This document shows positions 12,145 through 25,100 of a stretch of DNA of 64,000 nt, one piece after another. Numbering within the stretch: position 1 is the stretch's first letter; every line of letters starts with the position of its first letter. The DNA lies in the NCBI GenBank assembly GCA_003996215.1, contig QJPP01000830.1, positions 610,041-674,040 of the forward strand, written 5' to 3'. This DNA comes from Jaltomata sinuosa. Its lineage: Eukaryota; Streptophyta; Magnoliopsida; Solanales; Solanaceae. The position numbers and the translations under genes were made by a program. The notes below the pieces were generated by a model. That model was given only the letters and a program-made list of their open reading frames with translations, was not told the origin of the DNA and ran no database searches.

Positions 12145-12783
12145 ATGGATGAAAATTTGAGAGACTTTGAGTCTATGTTGAAGATAATCACCATCAATGT
12201 GCCCAAAAGTACTTCTTTTAACAAGATGCTCGAATATGCCAAGTTTGTGAAAGAGTTATGCCCTACTTGCAATTTAGAGGATGTCGGGGTAGTTCAGTTA
12301 TCTCCTTTTAGTAGTGCAATTCTATCGGGTGAGTTCACTAATGATCCGGTGATGCCGGGTGTACACACTGTTTGTGATATGAGAGGAGTTCACAAGTCCA
12401 CAAGGTTAGTGTGTGATGAAAATACAAGTGTCAACTTTATGTCCTTGGCCACCTTTAGACAAATAGAGTTGGGGCAACCCACTATTACAAACATAGAGTT
12501 TATTATGATGGACCGGTCGATAAAGCACCCCGTGGGCGTTGGTTGTGACATTTTGATTAAGGTGGGATGGATTGTATACCCTGTGGATTTCATTGTGTTT
12601 GATTGCAAAGGAAGCTTTGAGATACCCATTATCTTGGGGCAACCTAGTCTAAAAATCGGGCGTACCTTGAGCAAAATGGACTCAGGAGAGTTGAAATTTG
12701 ATGTGAATGATGAGGAAGCCACCTGTGATGTGAATAGATCTATGAGTCAACAGAGTGATCCCCAAATAGCTTTCACAATTTGA
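12145..12783 (+). pseudogene. pro: E2 Athila-type protease region
   Basis: This is an open frame of about 210 codons before TGA 12781. It has the Athila pre-protease block (TSFNKMLEYAKFVKEL), a retropepsin region where the active site DLGAS is replaced by DENTSVNFM (about 12415), then DRSIKHPVG, a DFIVFDC strand and PIILGQPSLKIGR. The D-x-G catalytic motif is lost, unlike E6, where DLGAS is intact. The family match is clear, but activity is unlikely. Confidence 0.82.
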
Positions 12784-12804
12784 AAAATTGAGGAAAGCAT
12801 CGAC

Positions 12805-14031
12805 TTGCACATGAGAGAGGAATTTGTCGATGAACTGTTGGAAGTGGTACTGTTAAATCATGATGGTGAGGGGGTGGAAGCATATGATGAAATTTGTTGT
12901 GCATTGGTAGGAATGGGCTCCTACTCTTACCCTCCAAAGAAACTTGTTGTTGACCTAAAGAATAGACATACTTCACCATCCAAACCCTTAATTATTGAAC
13001 CACCTACCTTGGAGCTTAAACCATTACCATCCCACTTGAAATATGCCTACTTGCGTGCTGATGAGACCTTGCTAGTCATTATTTCCAGCAAGTTGAGCGA
13101 CAAGCAAGTGGAAGCTTTGCTTAAGATGTTGAAGAAGCATATCAGAGCTCTAGGATGGATGGAGGTATATGAATGCACAAAATTAACCTATAAGAAGAAA
13201 GCATTCCTTCCATTAAGCACAAAAGAAGGCTAAACCCACCAATACAAGAGGTGGTGAAGAAAGAAATTATTAAGTGGTTAGACGTGGGGGTGGTCTTTCC
13301 CAGATCAGATAGCACTTGGGTTAGCCCAGCGCAATGCATGCAAAAGAAGGGTGGAATTCCAGTGAAAAAGATAAGATGATTGCTCTCAAGCCCGTGCCCG
13401 GTTGGAGAGTGTGTATGGACTACAGAAAGTTGAATTCTTGGACAAAAAAAGACCATTTTCCTCTCCCATTCATGGATCAAATGCTAGACCAGTTGGCGGG
13501 CCGTGGCTTCTATTATTTTCTAGATGGTTATTCCGGGTACAATAAAACTTCAATCATTCTGGAGGACAAAGAGAAAACCACTTTCACATGTTCATATGGG
13601 ACCATTGCTTTCAAAAGAATGCCTTTTGGGCTTTGCAATGCTCCGGCCACTTTCCAAAGGTGTATGATGTCGATATTCTCATACATGGTGGAAGATACAA
13701 TGGAGATCTTCATGGATGATTTATTTGTGGTTGGGGATGAGTTTAGCGATTGTCTGGAACATCTAGATGAGGTACTTAAATGGTGTGAGGAACGAATTTG
13801 GTGTTTAATTGGGAAAAAATTCACTTTATGGTGAAGGAAGGGATAGTTTTGGGGCACAAGATCTCCCAAAAGGGGCTTGAAGTTGATCAAGCAAAAATCG
13901 AGGTTATATCGAAGCTACCCCCTCCAAAAATTGTTAAGGGCATCCGGAGTTTTCTAGGACACGTTGGATTCTATAGGAGCTTCATCAAAGACTTCTCAAA
14001 AGTAGCCTACTCTCTATGTAAACTACTATAA
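12805..14031 (+). pseudogene. RT: E2 reverse transcriptase with linker
   Basis: The linker (about 12805-13230) contains LELKPLPSHLKYAYL and the KKHIRALGW block that precede Athila RT. RT proper runs from about 13334: WRVCMDYRKLN, FPLPFMDQMLDQLAG, FLDGYSGYN, FGLCNAPATFQRCMMSIF and the catalytic FMDD (Asp-Asp at 13715-13720, intact). The frame moves from 2 to 1 near 13800, within the LNWEK equivalent, and continues through FLGHVGFYRSFIKDFS to a TAA at 14029. RT fold residues are well kept; the frameshift and stops inactivate it. Confidence 0.9.
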
Positions 14032-14510
14032 AAGGAGGACAAATTTGACTTTGATGATAGATGCATGACGGCTTTTCTCACCTTGAAATAAAAGCTAACC
14101 TCCATCCCTATTATCATTGCATCGGACTGGGCCAAATCATTTGAGCTTATGTGTGACTCCATCGGTGTAGCTTTAGGGGCGGTGCTTGGCCAATGAAGAG
14201 AGTAGATTTTTCACCTGATATATTATGCAAGCAAAACTTTGAACACGGCCCAAACAAACTACACTGTTACAGAATAGGAATTATTGGCTGTGGTGTTTGC
14301 TTTTGAGAAATTTTGGGCATATCTCTTAGGGACTAAGGTAGTGGTGCATACTGACCATGCAACTATCAGGTATTTGATTACTAAAAAGGATGCAAACCCC
14401 TGATTAATCTGGTTGGTGTTACTTCTTCAAAAGTTTAACTTGGAGGTGAAGGACCGGAGAGGGTGTGAGAATCAAGTGGCCGACCACTTATCGCATTTGG
14501 AAGAAAAAGG
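14032..14510 (+). pseudogene. RH: E2 RNase H
   Basis: It continues in frame 1. Landmarks are FELMCDSIGVALGAVLGQ (first Asp), ELLAVVFAFEKFWAYLLG (Glu), VHTDHATIRYL (Asp) and the end block FNLEVKDRRGCENQVADHLS. In-frame stops occur near 14089, 14197, 14206, 14275 and 14401. The Athila variant is recognisable by YYASKTLNTAQTNYT. Confidence 0.87.
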
Positions 14511-15840
14511 AAGGATTCTGGGGGAACTTGAAATCAATGACTCATTCCCGGATGAGCGTATCTTGGCTGCTTCCCATGACTTGACACCTTGGTTTGAAAA
14601 TTTTGCTAATTACTTAGCAAGCGATCTACTTTCGGAGGGTCTGAACTCGAATCAGAAAAAGAAATTCTTCCACAATGTTTGGAACTATGATTGGGATGAG
14701 CCTTACTTGTTCCAAATTTGTGCCGATGGGATGATGTGGAGGTGTATACCAGAGATTGAAATGTTACCCATTCTTAGAGCATGCCATTCTTCACCCATTG
14801 GTGGTCACCATGGGGGTATGCGCACGGCCTCTAAGGTGCTGCAAAGTGGATTCTATTGGCCTACTTTGTTTCAGGATTCCCATGATTTGGTGAAGGAGTG
14901 TGACAATTGTCAATGCGGAGGGGGCATATCTTGATGCCATGAACTTCCACTAACGCCTATCCTTGAGGTCGAATTGTTTGATGTATGGGGTATCGATTTC
15001 ATGGGTCCTTTTACAAGTTCATATGGAAACACCTACATTCTAGTGGTTGTGGACGATGTGTCCAAATGGGTTAAGGCGGTAGCTTTACCAAATAATGAAG
15101 GGAGAAGCATGACTGCTTTTCTCAAAAAGTATATTTTTGCTCAGTTTGGCATCCCCCGTGCTATCATTAGTGATGGGGGATCACACTTTTGCAACAAATT
15201 GTTTAGCGTGCTACTTGAGAAATACGGAGTCAAACACAAAGTGGCCACCCCCTACTATGTACAAATAAGTGGGCAAGTTGAGGTGTCTAACAGGGAGATC
15301 AATTCCATCCTTTCAGAATCGGTGAATGTTCATCAAATGAATTGGTCACGCAAGTTGGACGATGCACTATGGGCATATAGGACAGCTTAGAAGACCCCGA
15401 TTGGTATGTCCCCCTACCAATTGGTCTTTGCCAAGGCTTGTCATCTCCCGATCGAATTGGAACACAATGCTATGTAGGCCTTGAAAAAGTTTAAGTTGAA
15501 TTGGGAAAGAGTCGCTCGTGCTAGAGTGGAAGACCTCAATGAAATGGATGAGTTTCGGATGCGGGCTTATGAAAGTGCCTCTATCTACAAAGCCCGGATG
15601 AAGAACTATCATGATCAACAAATCTTAAGGCGAGAGTTCCATACGGGAGATTAGGTGCTCTTATTCAATTCTAGACTCTTGCTTTTTACGGGAAAACTAA
15701 GGTCCAAATGGTCGGGTCCTTTTAAAGTGCATCAAGTCTTTACCAATGGAGCCATAGAATGGAAAATGAGGATGGCTCGGTCTTCAAAGTCAATGGGCAG
15801 CGAGTCAAGAAGTACTTGGGTATTCTAGAGGAAGTTGCAA
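14511..15840 (+). pseudogene. INT: E2 integrase
   Basis: The zinc-binding HHCC region is at 14780-14925 (CHSSPIGGHHGGMRT, then CDNCQ). The catalytic core has Asp in VWGIDFMGPF (14995), Asp in IISDGGSHF and Glu in GQVEVSNREI. A TGA at 14932 interrupts after the zinc finger, and a TAG at 15388 follows DDALWAYRTA. The C-terminal part runs to about 15790 and includes the KWSGPF and NG-Q-RVKKYLG-type end. No chromodomain follows. All three catalytic acids are kept. Confidence 0.9.
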
Positions 15841-15892
15841 TATTAGAGGCCATTTACCTAGACTAGCCTTGAGTGGGAGGTACCTTTGTCAA

Positions 15893-15933
15893 GCCGTGAC
15901 GTTAAACCAATAGCTTCTTGGGAGGCAACCCAA
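15893..15933 (+). other. Athila post-integrase landmark
   Basis: GTGACGTTAAACC followed by GGGAGGCAACCCAAG is a conserved noncoding block after Athila integrase. It is a useful anchor: the same block appears in E7 (53446-53491, reverse) directly after gag and in E5 (44244-44287, reverse) after a gag remnant, which marks their internal deletions. Confidence 0.7.
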
Positions 15934-18103
15934 GTATTTTGATTTTTTCTTTCTGGTTTTACTTTGAATGTTGTTTTTGTTAGTCTTATAGTTGGGAACC
16001 AAGCTAAGGATGTGTGAGCAATAATCACAACGTGTGGTGCCCCATGTGATTGCATGTCAGAAGGTGTGCATCGCACAGATGGTCGCACAAGCATAACATA
16101 AAGCTGAGAAGTTAGGCTTCATAACCTGCGTTTGGTGTGCGGTTGCATGAGTGATTGTGCGCGTCGCACACTAGTTCCACACCTCTTAAATAGAAAACTG
16201 GCAGTTTTCTCCAAAAATCCATGCCACCATGCTATCACTGGTGCATTTCTCATGCCTCAAAGTGCATGCCGCACAACCTTCGCACAATGATAAACAGAAT
16301 CACGATCCAAATTACCCAATTTTATTATGCAATTGAGGTGCGACCGCATCAGCATTAGTGCGCTTCGCACAAGTGCCTCAGGGAGTTTTCTATTTTCTCT
16401 AGCTAATATCATTGGGGACAATTCTCCATTTGTGTTTGGGGGTGCTTTATTGGGATATCTCCTTGTAAATAGTAGTTTAGCAATAAACTCCGAGGGTTTT
16501 CTTTATACCGCTGTTCTTTCCCAAGGAGCAAAGTTTTCTTTATCTTTCTTTTTCTTTTGTTTTTGTGTCGAACCGGGTTAGTGTTTTCCTATGATAGATT
16601 AAGAGGCGACTTTCTTAAGGGAAAATGCCAAGTTTTAGTTTAAAACTGAGTCAATAGTTGCTTGTTTCAAAATGGGCCCACTAAAAATTTCTCTTGGAAA
16701 ATTGTTTTTGAAAACATAAGGAAGAAGGGAAATGAATTTTTGAGTAAAAGCATTCTCTTGTCATTACTTACACACTCTCTCTTTGGCTTGATTGACTCAC
16801 AAACGAGTGTGTAATGAACTCGAAATAGCTTATCAAAAGTCATTTATCCCCATTTATTTTGAGACTAATGAAAGAAGTCTTGTGGCATGATGCCTTGTGT
16901 GGTGAGGCTTTACCTTGATTCTCATGCATGTGTGTTGTCTAGAACTTTCCCCGAATGTGATTCAAGGCGAAATTCTAGGTGAGATCGAGATTGGAAGCTG
17001 ATCTTAGGCCCTTTTTGATAGCCACTTCACTCAAATGACTTCCCGTGACATTAATCCTAGTGAACCCCTTTGAGCTTGTAACCATTCTTTGGCACCTGGT
17101 TAACACCTTAACCTTTTTGGAATCTCTATCTTGGCACCCGTCCTCCCTAAGTTTGGGGGGGAAATGAAAAGACAACATAGGCAAATGCCTAAGTTTGGGG
17201 GTGTATGTGATCAAATAAGAAGAAGAAAAGAAATGCACTTCAAGTGCAAGGTAGCACTTAGGTTTGAATTAAAAATTGCTCCGAAAGTTCAATTCAATGA
17301 GCAAAAATGAAAAGCAAGAATAGGTGCTACCAAACAAAGGTGATACAAGTAGTTTGAAGGATCATGATTGGAAGGGAGAAGATTGGGTTGTGTGAGGGAG
17401 AAATAAGGTGAAGTTGAAATTTGAAAATGTCAGCGATGTTCAAAATGATAACAAAGAGCATTAGGGAGGTGTAGTCACTTGAACCAAATGAAATCATCAC
17501 CTTAGCCCTATCCAACATCGTAACCCGCAAGCCCTTGGTGATTCCGAGCTTGGCTACCATACATTAGTGGTGATTTACATGAAGGGAAAGCCTATGGTTC
17601 GATGTGTGTGCAATTGAACTTCCTTGAGAGAGTGAGAGTCTTCTTGGTTCTCCTATAATCCCTTGGTTTTGTGAATTGCATGATTGTGAGTGGGATTCTC
17701 TCTTTTAGTGAGTGGCATCATGCACTAGAATTGAAACATTAAGTCTCTATTTCAATTGATAGGAATGAATGAGACATGTTGTGTGGACAATCTCGAGGCA
17801 AACCTTGAAGGTCCATGCCAATGACTTGATAAGCTTAAATGTCTTGTTTTGAATGACAAAAATCCCTTGATTTTAAATGAGAAATGAAGTCCTTTTGGAA
17901 AAGGTTTTGAAATGACCAATTGCCTTTATATTGTGGTGGTTCAAATTGAGATGAGCATTGTAGTTGAGTCTTTTGTTTAAGTCTTTTTGTTTATTCTTTT
18001 TCTTAATTTTTATTATAGATTAGTCCTTTCTGGCTTGATTGAATCTAGAGTATAATTCATTCCTTGCCTTATGAGTATCTTGCTTGAGGACAAGCAATAG
18101 TTC
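15934..18103 (+). other. E2 3' noncoding region
   Basis: No supported ORF. The first part (16015-16375) is a dyad-rich G+C cluster of GTGCG/CGCAC motifs. The rest is homologous, in reverse, to 48142-49850 of E7, including repeated AAGTTTGGGGG/CCTAAGTTTGGGGG tracts near 17150-17210. Compared with E7 the accessory ORF and its leader are missing at about 16390. Confidence 0.7.
16015..16375. promoter_or_regulatory. G+C-rich dyad cluster in E2 3' region
   Basis: It holds many GTGCG and CGCAC half-sites, for example GTGCATCGCAC and TTGTGCGCGTCGCACAC. It has the same motif type as the E2 LTR cluster. By position it corresponds to clusters that lie upstream of and within the intron of the accessory ORF in E7. 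I infer it is a leftover of an internal promoter whose gene was deleted. Confidence 0.45.
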
Positions 18104-18116
18104 AAGTTTGGGGGTT
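18104..18116 (+). promoter_or_regulatory. E2 polypurine tract
   Basis: AAGTTTGGGGGTT is directly before the 3' LTR. An identical arrangement precedes the E7 3' LTR on the minus strand. Confidence 0.85.
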
Positions 18117-19616
18117 TGATAAGTTGGTAATTTACCAACTTATTGAGCTTTTATCCATGAATTATTGCTATGTTTTGAATAGATTTAGAGATTTTTATGG
18201 CCTTTATCGATGTATATGCATGTACTTATGATTAATGATGGAAAATAAGAAAATGGACCCAAAAAGAGCTTAAAAGGAGTGAAGTGATCAAAAAAGATAG
18301 AGATTCTGCCCTGAGATGCGATGCCCATGCGACACGCACAAGTTGTTGTGTGGAACGCACTTACACTGCATGGAGCCACAAAAGTCACTGACGAATCTGC
18401 TAAGGGATGTGGTCGCTGTGCGACGCACACAACTCATGGTGTGAACCACACCTCCTTCACACGAAGCCTCCAATATTAGCTGAAGTCACTGGTACAACTG
18501 AAGACGGTGTGCAACGTGCACATCACGACGTGCAAACTACACATTGCATCGCACACCACCCGAAGAGCAATTTTTTCCAAAATATTAGTGACGTTTTGGG
18601 AAAGTATAAAAAGCCAATTTAGGCACAATTGTAAAAGGAATCCTTCAGTCTTAATATTTTCCAAGTAATGTTAGCTTTGAGAACAAATTTTCTTCTCCAA
18701 GAAGAAGAGGGTTTGAATCCATTCTCCCTTCCAAATCTTAGTTCACCATTTGTGTACAAAACTAAGCTTAGAACTTGAAATTACACTTGAATGAAGAGGA
18801 ATTTGGTTTACCCATTTGGTATATATCTTTCCTTTATTATGAGTAGCTAATTTCAATTGTCTAGGGATGTGTTGATGATGGGTGCTTGACAAATGGGTAT
18901 GGGTGTGGTTAATTCTTACTTATAATTTCTTATTTGACATGGGTCTAGCAGTTTCACCAAGTTTTAATCCTAAAATTGGTGGTTGCAAATATTAATTTTC
19001 TTTACTTGACTATGTTGTTGCTTGAAAGAAAATTTCATAGTTTCGGATGTGAAATTACTAGTGGGAACTTGGGACTCCATTCAGATTTGAGGCTAGAAAT
19101 AACTCATATCGACGGAATCACCCATTTAAGGGTCTAAGCTGGAGATAGTGTGACCTCCCCAAGCATGATCTTGGTTGTTTGATGATTTAACCGATAGTGC
19201 TCTAACTGAGATTATCGGATATATGGTTGTTGATCGAGAGATAAACAACCATACCCATGACTAAGGCTACCGATGTCAATGATTGAGAATAAGTGTGAAT
19301 AGAAAAACACCCTATCCCATATTAAAAACCCATTGGATACACATCCCTAGTCTTCTACTCTCATTTGTACACCCGTTTTACTTTACCATCTTGCTTGAAT
19401 TGGATTTTTGTGACAGAATTCTCAATTCCCCCCAATCCTTTACTTTCTTGCATTAAACACTTATTCTCTTAGTGAAGTCGTTTCTATACAATCATTATTG
19501 TGCTATCTACAAGTCTCTGTGGGTATGACCCCGGCACTTATTGGGTACTTATAAATGTATTTTGCTTGACGATCGCTGATACCTCCTCATAAGAGAGTAC
19601 GTTTGAGCATTTTTAA
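18117..19616 (+). repeat. E2 3' LTR (1500 bp)
   Basis: It pairs with 9728-11226. The terminal CA is changed to AA. The TATA box is at 18605 and the dyad cluster at 18310-18565. It is followed by the target duplication ACACC (19617-19621). Confidence 0.93.
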
Positions 19617-19621
19617 ACACC
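19617..19621 (+). repeat. E2 target-site duplication, right (ACACC)
   Basis: Identical to 9723-9727. Confidence 0.9.
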
Positions 19622-20232
19622 CTCTTCAGTAAGAGAGCTTATGTTTTACAATTTTGACTTATGCACTTCACATGTTATACTTACTCCAGTTTTCAGCCAT
19701 ATTTTCAATACATACATGTTTCTCATGATTTTTAAGTTAGTGCATATCTCACATGCTAAGTACATTCAAAGTATTGACGGCATACCTTTCTTGTGCTGGA
19801 TCATTTTATGATGTAGGTTTCAGTGCTATCTCCTAGGATCATGGTCAGACAGATTGCAGCTTCCTGTCAGCAAGGGATGAGTTCTTCTTATTTGGGAACT
19901 CCAGCCAGTTAGTAGTCATGGTAGTTTATTTTAAGTTTTTAAATATTGATTACAGATAGTTGGGGGTCCTGTCCCGGCTAACTATAGTCAGTATTAATAA
20001 AGGCTTCATTGACAGTCAGTAAGTTAGTTGTATCAGTTTTCAAATGCCATTGTATCTCAATCTATGAAAGTTTATTTTATTTTAATATTTCTTTCAAGAT
20101 CTCAACACATTTCAGGTTTCGCATTATCTTTCAGTCTATATCACAGTAGTATGCCAGGCCATGGGTTAGCTTGGGGTCAGTTATTACTCTAAGTACCGTG
20201 TTATGTCCAGAATGTAGGCTCGGGGCGTGACA
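19622..20232 (+). repeat. LTR-0, right piece
   Basis: It continues the sequence interrupted at 9727 and ends GGCTCGGGGCGTGACA, the same style of end as the E1 LTR. No primer site follows (CATATACCCG), so this is either a solo LTR or the 3' LTR of an element extending left. Confidence 0.75.
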
Positions 20233-22109
20233 CATATACCCGATGCCTTACATGGCCACTAAGAGTTAATAGTATCTCAATTGTCCACCCATGACGTATA
20301 TCCACCGAAGCTTACCTCAACCACAAGCAACGACACTCCAGGGAGTGTTATAACATCCTAATCAATCTAAAGTAATAAACAATCCCTAATCATATGCATG
20401 ATATGAACCGCTGACATAAGGCACCTATTACTGCCACGTAAGATTCTCATAGAATAAACTTCTTGTATATATCATTTTAGGAAGACTCAGTGATGAAGAA
20501 CATCTCATGAACTCAATTCTATAACAACATAAAGCAATAAGTACTTTAGTTACTCAGAGGTTAGTTCCTCACGTACTTCCTTTTACAACCTTAGAAACTG
20601 TATACATTGACAAATTTCAAATCAACATTCTTGCAATTAATCAAGAATATTGTTCATGCTTCATCAGTCAAATACAGAGATTCAAGTAGACCATCCAGTC
20701 AAAATCATGTCCAATCATACGAATAAATTTTACTATGATAAGTATTTTTGAACTTTCATGAGAAATTAGCGCTACAAGATTATGTCAAGAGGAGTGCCTA
20801 TATATCAACACTTCATATAACAGATAACACATTGTCAGACTCTATATAAAACAAGTGACATGTACTCAATGTTTCACATAGCATGCAAAGCTATAAATGG
20901 GATATTTGTAGCGTGAATAATTTGTGAGCTGTTAACCCTTAAGCCATAAGCAGCTCAAACATTTTTTTTCTTTTACAAGTACATAATATATAATATATAC
21001 TTTCAGACTCTTTTACAACTTAATCTAGTGGGCCTCTATTTTCCATGTATTTATAGGTTATCTCATGACTCCATCTAGTCACAGTACATAATCTACAGTG
21101 TATCTAGCATGAAGGTCATCATGTAGCATATAAGCATTTTCGTATAAAATATCCAACATTTACTCAAGTAACCTAACATGGCACCCCTTCTACGAGTGGT
21201 TTACTTCTAATAACAAATTGTATAGTAACCATTTTTTAAAATGAAACAAATTGCATGCAACTGAAAAAATTTAAAGCAAGTGATATGTATCAGCTAAGCT
21301 GTAAAGCAAGAACACATAAACAGATACTCTAAAGCATGTATCACACCACTGGAAAACTACAAAATACATACTGCATATGAACTTATATTGACTGAATCCA
21401 GTAAATAATGGATGCCCCAGTAACCTATGAAGTCACTTTTCTACTCCCACCAAAATGATGTCCTAGCTGAAAGCTTTACCTTGTCGTAATTACTTAACTC
21501 AAATTATTTTGATATCCTACTATTAATTCAAAGGAAGTCATTACTTATTCAAAACATTTATCTGCTACCATATCATATATTATTCTGGGCATTTTACAAA
21601 TCCCAACTATGTCTAGCCCCTAAAAGAGAAGTCATTAACTCTAACTTAAGGCAGAAAACATTTCCTCCCAACTTTGGAACAAACACAAAAGAGATAATCT
21701 TTACATACATATTTTCATATAATAATTTTGGAATACATACCTTTGAGATCGATACAACGAGATCTATATAGGTCATTATCTAGCCAGAGATGCCCGAGGC
21801 ATGCAACATGGAGAAGTCACCCATGCAACTAATGATTATAGATCGAAAGCTATTAGTGTGGCAGTACTAACGCTTGGTCTCTTAGCCTAATGTAAAATTT
21901 CTTTCAGTTGGCATATTTTGGATGATTTTTTTCAACTGAGGGTAACCAAAATTAACCTTTCCTGACTTAGCCTTATCGCATGATTTAGAGAGAAAAGTAG
22001 TAACAATTTCTGAATGCCATATAGACTCTTGATTATAAGTGTGGTGCACAACACACCAATAAGCAAGACACTACTAGACACGGCTTGCAGACTCCCTAGA
22101 TATGACATT
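20233..22109 (-). other. Noncoding internal or LTR-like sequence downstream of the E3 primer site
   Basis: On the minus strand this follows the E3 primer site, where gag would be expected, but there is no gag-like frame longer than about 70 codons. The sequence is AT-rich and LTR-like; a TATA-like CCTATAAATACATGG lies on the minus strand near 21045. Probably a deletion or an older insertion removed the coding region. Its identity is uncertain. Confidence 0.4.
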
Positions 22110-22121
22110 GCTCTGATACCA
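22110..22121 (-). promoter_or_regulatory. E3 primer binding site (tRNA-iMet type)
   Basis: The reverse complement is TGGTATCAGAGC, four bases from the LTR end at 22126. Confidence 0.85.
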
Positions 22122-22125
22122 AGTT

Positions 22126-25100
22126 TGTCATGCCCCAACTTAGGGATGCAACTGGCACCTAATTCAAACTTAGACCAGAGTCGATCCTTGTTGGATAACT
22201 ATGATACTGGTGTAATACCATCCACAAGGTCAAGAAAACAAGTAGGTATACCTCGGCTTACAAATAATCCCTCGGCTGGCTAGGCCCCTGTGAACATAAC
22301 ATGTAATAAGCTCAGTTATTACAAGCAATTCATAAAGAATAAAAAGTAAATCCAATGTGGGTCATCAAGGCCACCATGATATCTAGAAATATATAAATGG
22401 AACACATATATACATATTGATCAAGGCCGATAAGCTTTTATGCTAAACGGTAAAGAAACAAGGCCAACATAACCAATAACGCATATCTATACAACCCAAA
22501 GTCTGCAAGCCTCTAAGATTAATAAACTTAGCAAAGACAGGGCCCTGACCTACCCAATAACTATTGACAGCAAAAGTAACAAATCTCAGAAACTCTGACA
22601 ACTCTGAAAGAAAAAGATCTAGCCAACCTATTGGAGGTCAACCGTACTACTAGGAGGGCCTACCCGATCGTCTTTCAGGACCTTAAAGCATGAATACAAC
22701 ACCCCCATATAATAGGATGTCAGTATGATATAATGTACCGAGTATGCAAGGCAACTGAATAACTGAGTAGATATTATGTAATGCTGATATGTAATCGAAT
22801 AAGAGAGTCAAGGATAATCTGAGCGTACTTACCTGCTCCAAAATCTATAAATAGATGAGACTGATATCATAAGTATTGTAAGTACGCCAGTAGAGATTCA
22901 AAGGTTACTCAGAGCATACTTACCTATTGTTAACTTAACCGTACAAACCACAATGAACTGAGTAGTTCACTTACCTGAATCGAGCTAACTAATATCATCA
23001 AATAATGAAGTACACGGGGAAGAAGGTCAATAATCATCATAATACAACCTAACTATTCCTGACACATCATACAATAATAATTAAACAATAACCTGACCGG
23101 CCCTCATAAGCACGACAGTTACAAACAACAAACAAGACCACCTACCCGTTCCCCCATAAGCTTGAGAGGTGCCAATTCAATCTGTATACCCCTATTGGTA
23201 ATCCTCTATCCCCGTAAGCTATTATTACATCTTGATAGCCCCTCAGGAACTATACACATATCCCTAAAGGAAATTGTATATCTAGCCCTTAAGGCACTTC
23301 ACATCTTTATCTGAGCACACAAGGCTCCTGTATCTGTATCTGAGTGCATGAGGCTCCTATATCTGTATCAATCCCCACAGGAAACATATTTAGATCTATA
23401 GGCAACATATCTAGCCCCGTAAGCAATATATTTAGCCCTTAAGGCACTTTGTACCAAGACCTTAAAGCATATCATATATCCTCGAAGGCAACTCTTTGGC
23501 TCGTAAGCCTGAAGCTAGCCCCTTTAGGAAAACATTATAGACCGTGAGTGAACATGCTTAATTATAGCCCCTTAGGCAATAAGAATAGCCCATAGGCTCT
23601 ACTATACCCCCGTAGGCCTCAATCTATACCCTTTAGGCAAACGTTATAGCCCGTGAGTGAACCGGATTCATTATAGCCACGTAGGAAATCAAAATAGCCC
23701 ATAGGATTTAATAAACTTCAATGGCCCCTTAGGCAACCTGCATATAGCCCGAAGGCACAAGTAAAATCCCTGGAGCTCACAACTATATCCCCGAGGTGAA
23801 TAATAAACAATCAGATAGCCTAAAGTATTACAATACTCAAGCAGCCCCAAAGGTGAGCAAGATAAGTTGCAAGTGACCTATACTAGTAATCTAAGTCTTG
23901 TCTAGAAAGGGGTCGTTATCCCTAGAATGAGAGTCCCCACAAGGGATAAATATCTCTACTCAGGCAGCCAACACAATCAACTACTACAACTATAGATAAC
24001 TTGTCTATCATATGCTAGCCATATCACTCGTAAGCTCTAAGGAATCATGTCGAGAAGAAAGGATAGCCTTAACATATGAAATGATGTGTCCATTACTCTT
24101 GGACTTGCTTTTGAACCCAATGTAATAGTGCCTAAGAGCTAGAAGATAACCTAAAAACCTTATATGACTAATTACTTTGTTCTTGACAACACCATATTAT
24201 TGCATGCTTCTATTCACCATAGCAATATTTGCAAGCAAGTGCGTACACAACGTTCCTAAGCTAAATACAATAGGAGCTTGTACAACATAAAGAACAAAAT
24301 ACACAGACAATTGAACATTTCTTGGTGTCACAAAATTCTACTGAAAGAACATTAATTTCTTTTATTTTTCAGCCTAACAATGGCAGTATTATTAACATTC
24401 ATATTCCAAATAATATTTTGCCCTAAATTTCAAGTCCCTCGATCACAACAAAAGAGTCAATAACAAACTCCCTAAGGCGCAATAAAAAGAGCCAAGTAAA
24501 AATAGGAAACATGTTCGCCACCTACATCACTTACGTGGGATCTAGGCTATAGATTTTCTAATAGGGCTAAGAATATCACTTAGCCATTAGTAAAAACACA
24601 CTAGCATACACAAAGTTAGCACCAAAACTATTGTAATACGAACTAATCCCATATCACAAACTTAGAATCCCGATTTTCTATCTTACTTCATTATTTTCCT
24701 ATAACCTTTCTGGAATTACAACACATGAAGCTATAAGCAATGCAAGGAGAGTAAACCGAGGGCATCTCAACTAGCATGATAAGAAGTTCTTAAAACAAAA
24801 TGACACCAATATTAATTGAGACATCTACAACTGACTCTTTGATAGCACACTAGATCCAGTACCTTAAAAACTCAAGGGATCATGCCAAAAGAGAAAGTAT
24901 TAGCTTTCACATACCTTGGCCTTTGCGTCTCGAAGCTACCACTAACTCCATCTTTCCATTTTCCTTGGCCCAAAATTTATGATTTGATACGATCCGGAAC
25001 CTACGATACAAGATCCGAGAAAATAACGTAGAAATCAGGGAACTTGGATCAAAAAAAGGACACACTTCACGATTCTATAACATACATATATAGATACATA

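Larger units (their letters stand above)
9728..19616 (+). mobile_element. E2: Athila-type Ty3/gypsy element, complete ends, 9.9 kb
   Basis: Two LTRs of about 1.5 kb, a perfect 5-bp target duplication, a TGGCNNCGTT-type primer site and purine tract AAGTTTGGGGGTT define it. Inside are a degraded gag remnant, protease, RT, RNase H and integrase, then 2.3 kb of noncoding sequence. There is no chromodomain, as expected for Athila. Compared with E7 of the same LTR family, it lacks the gag core and the accessory ORF. It sits inside LTR-0. Confidence 0.93.

Noticed and set aside
16327..16581. 84-codon ORF as an env-like gene of E2
   Set aside because: Hydrophobic residues come from T-rich DNA. The corresponding E7 sequence does not keep the frame; no signal or domain.
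23090..23860. CRISPR-like repeat array
   Set aside because: Units are short, degenerate and unevenly spaced, in plant LTR sequence; there are no conserved repeats with unique spacers.
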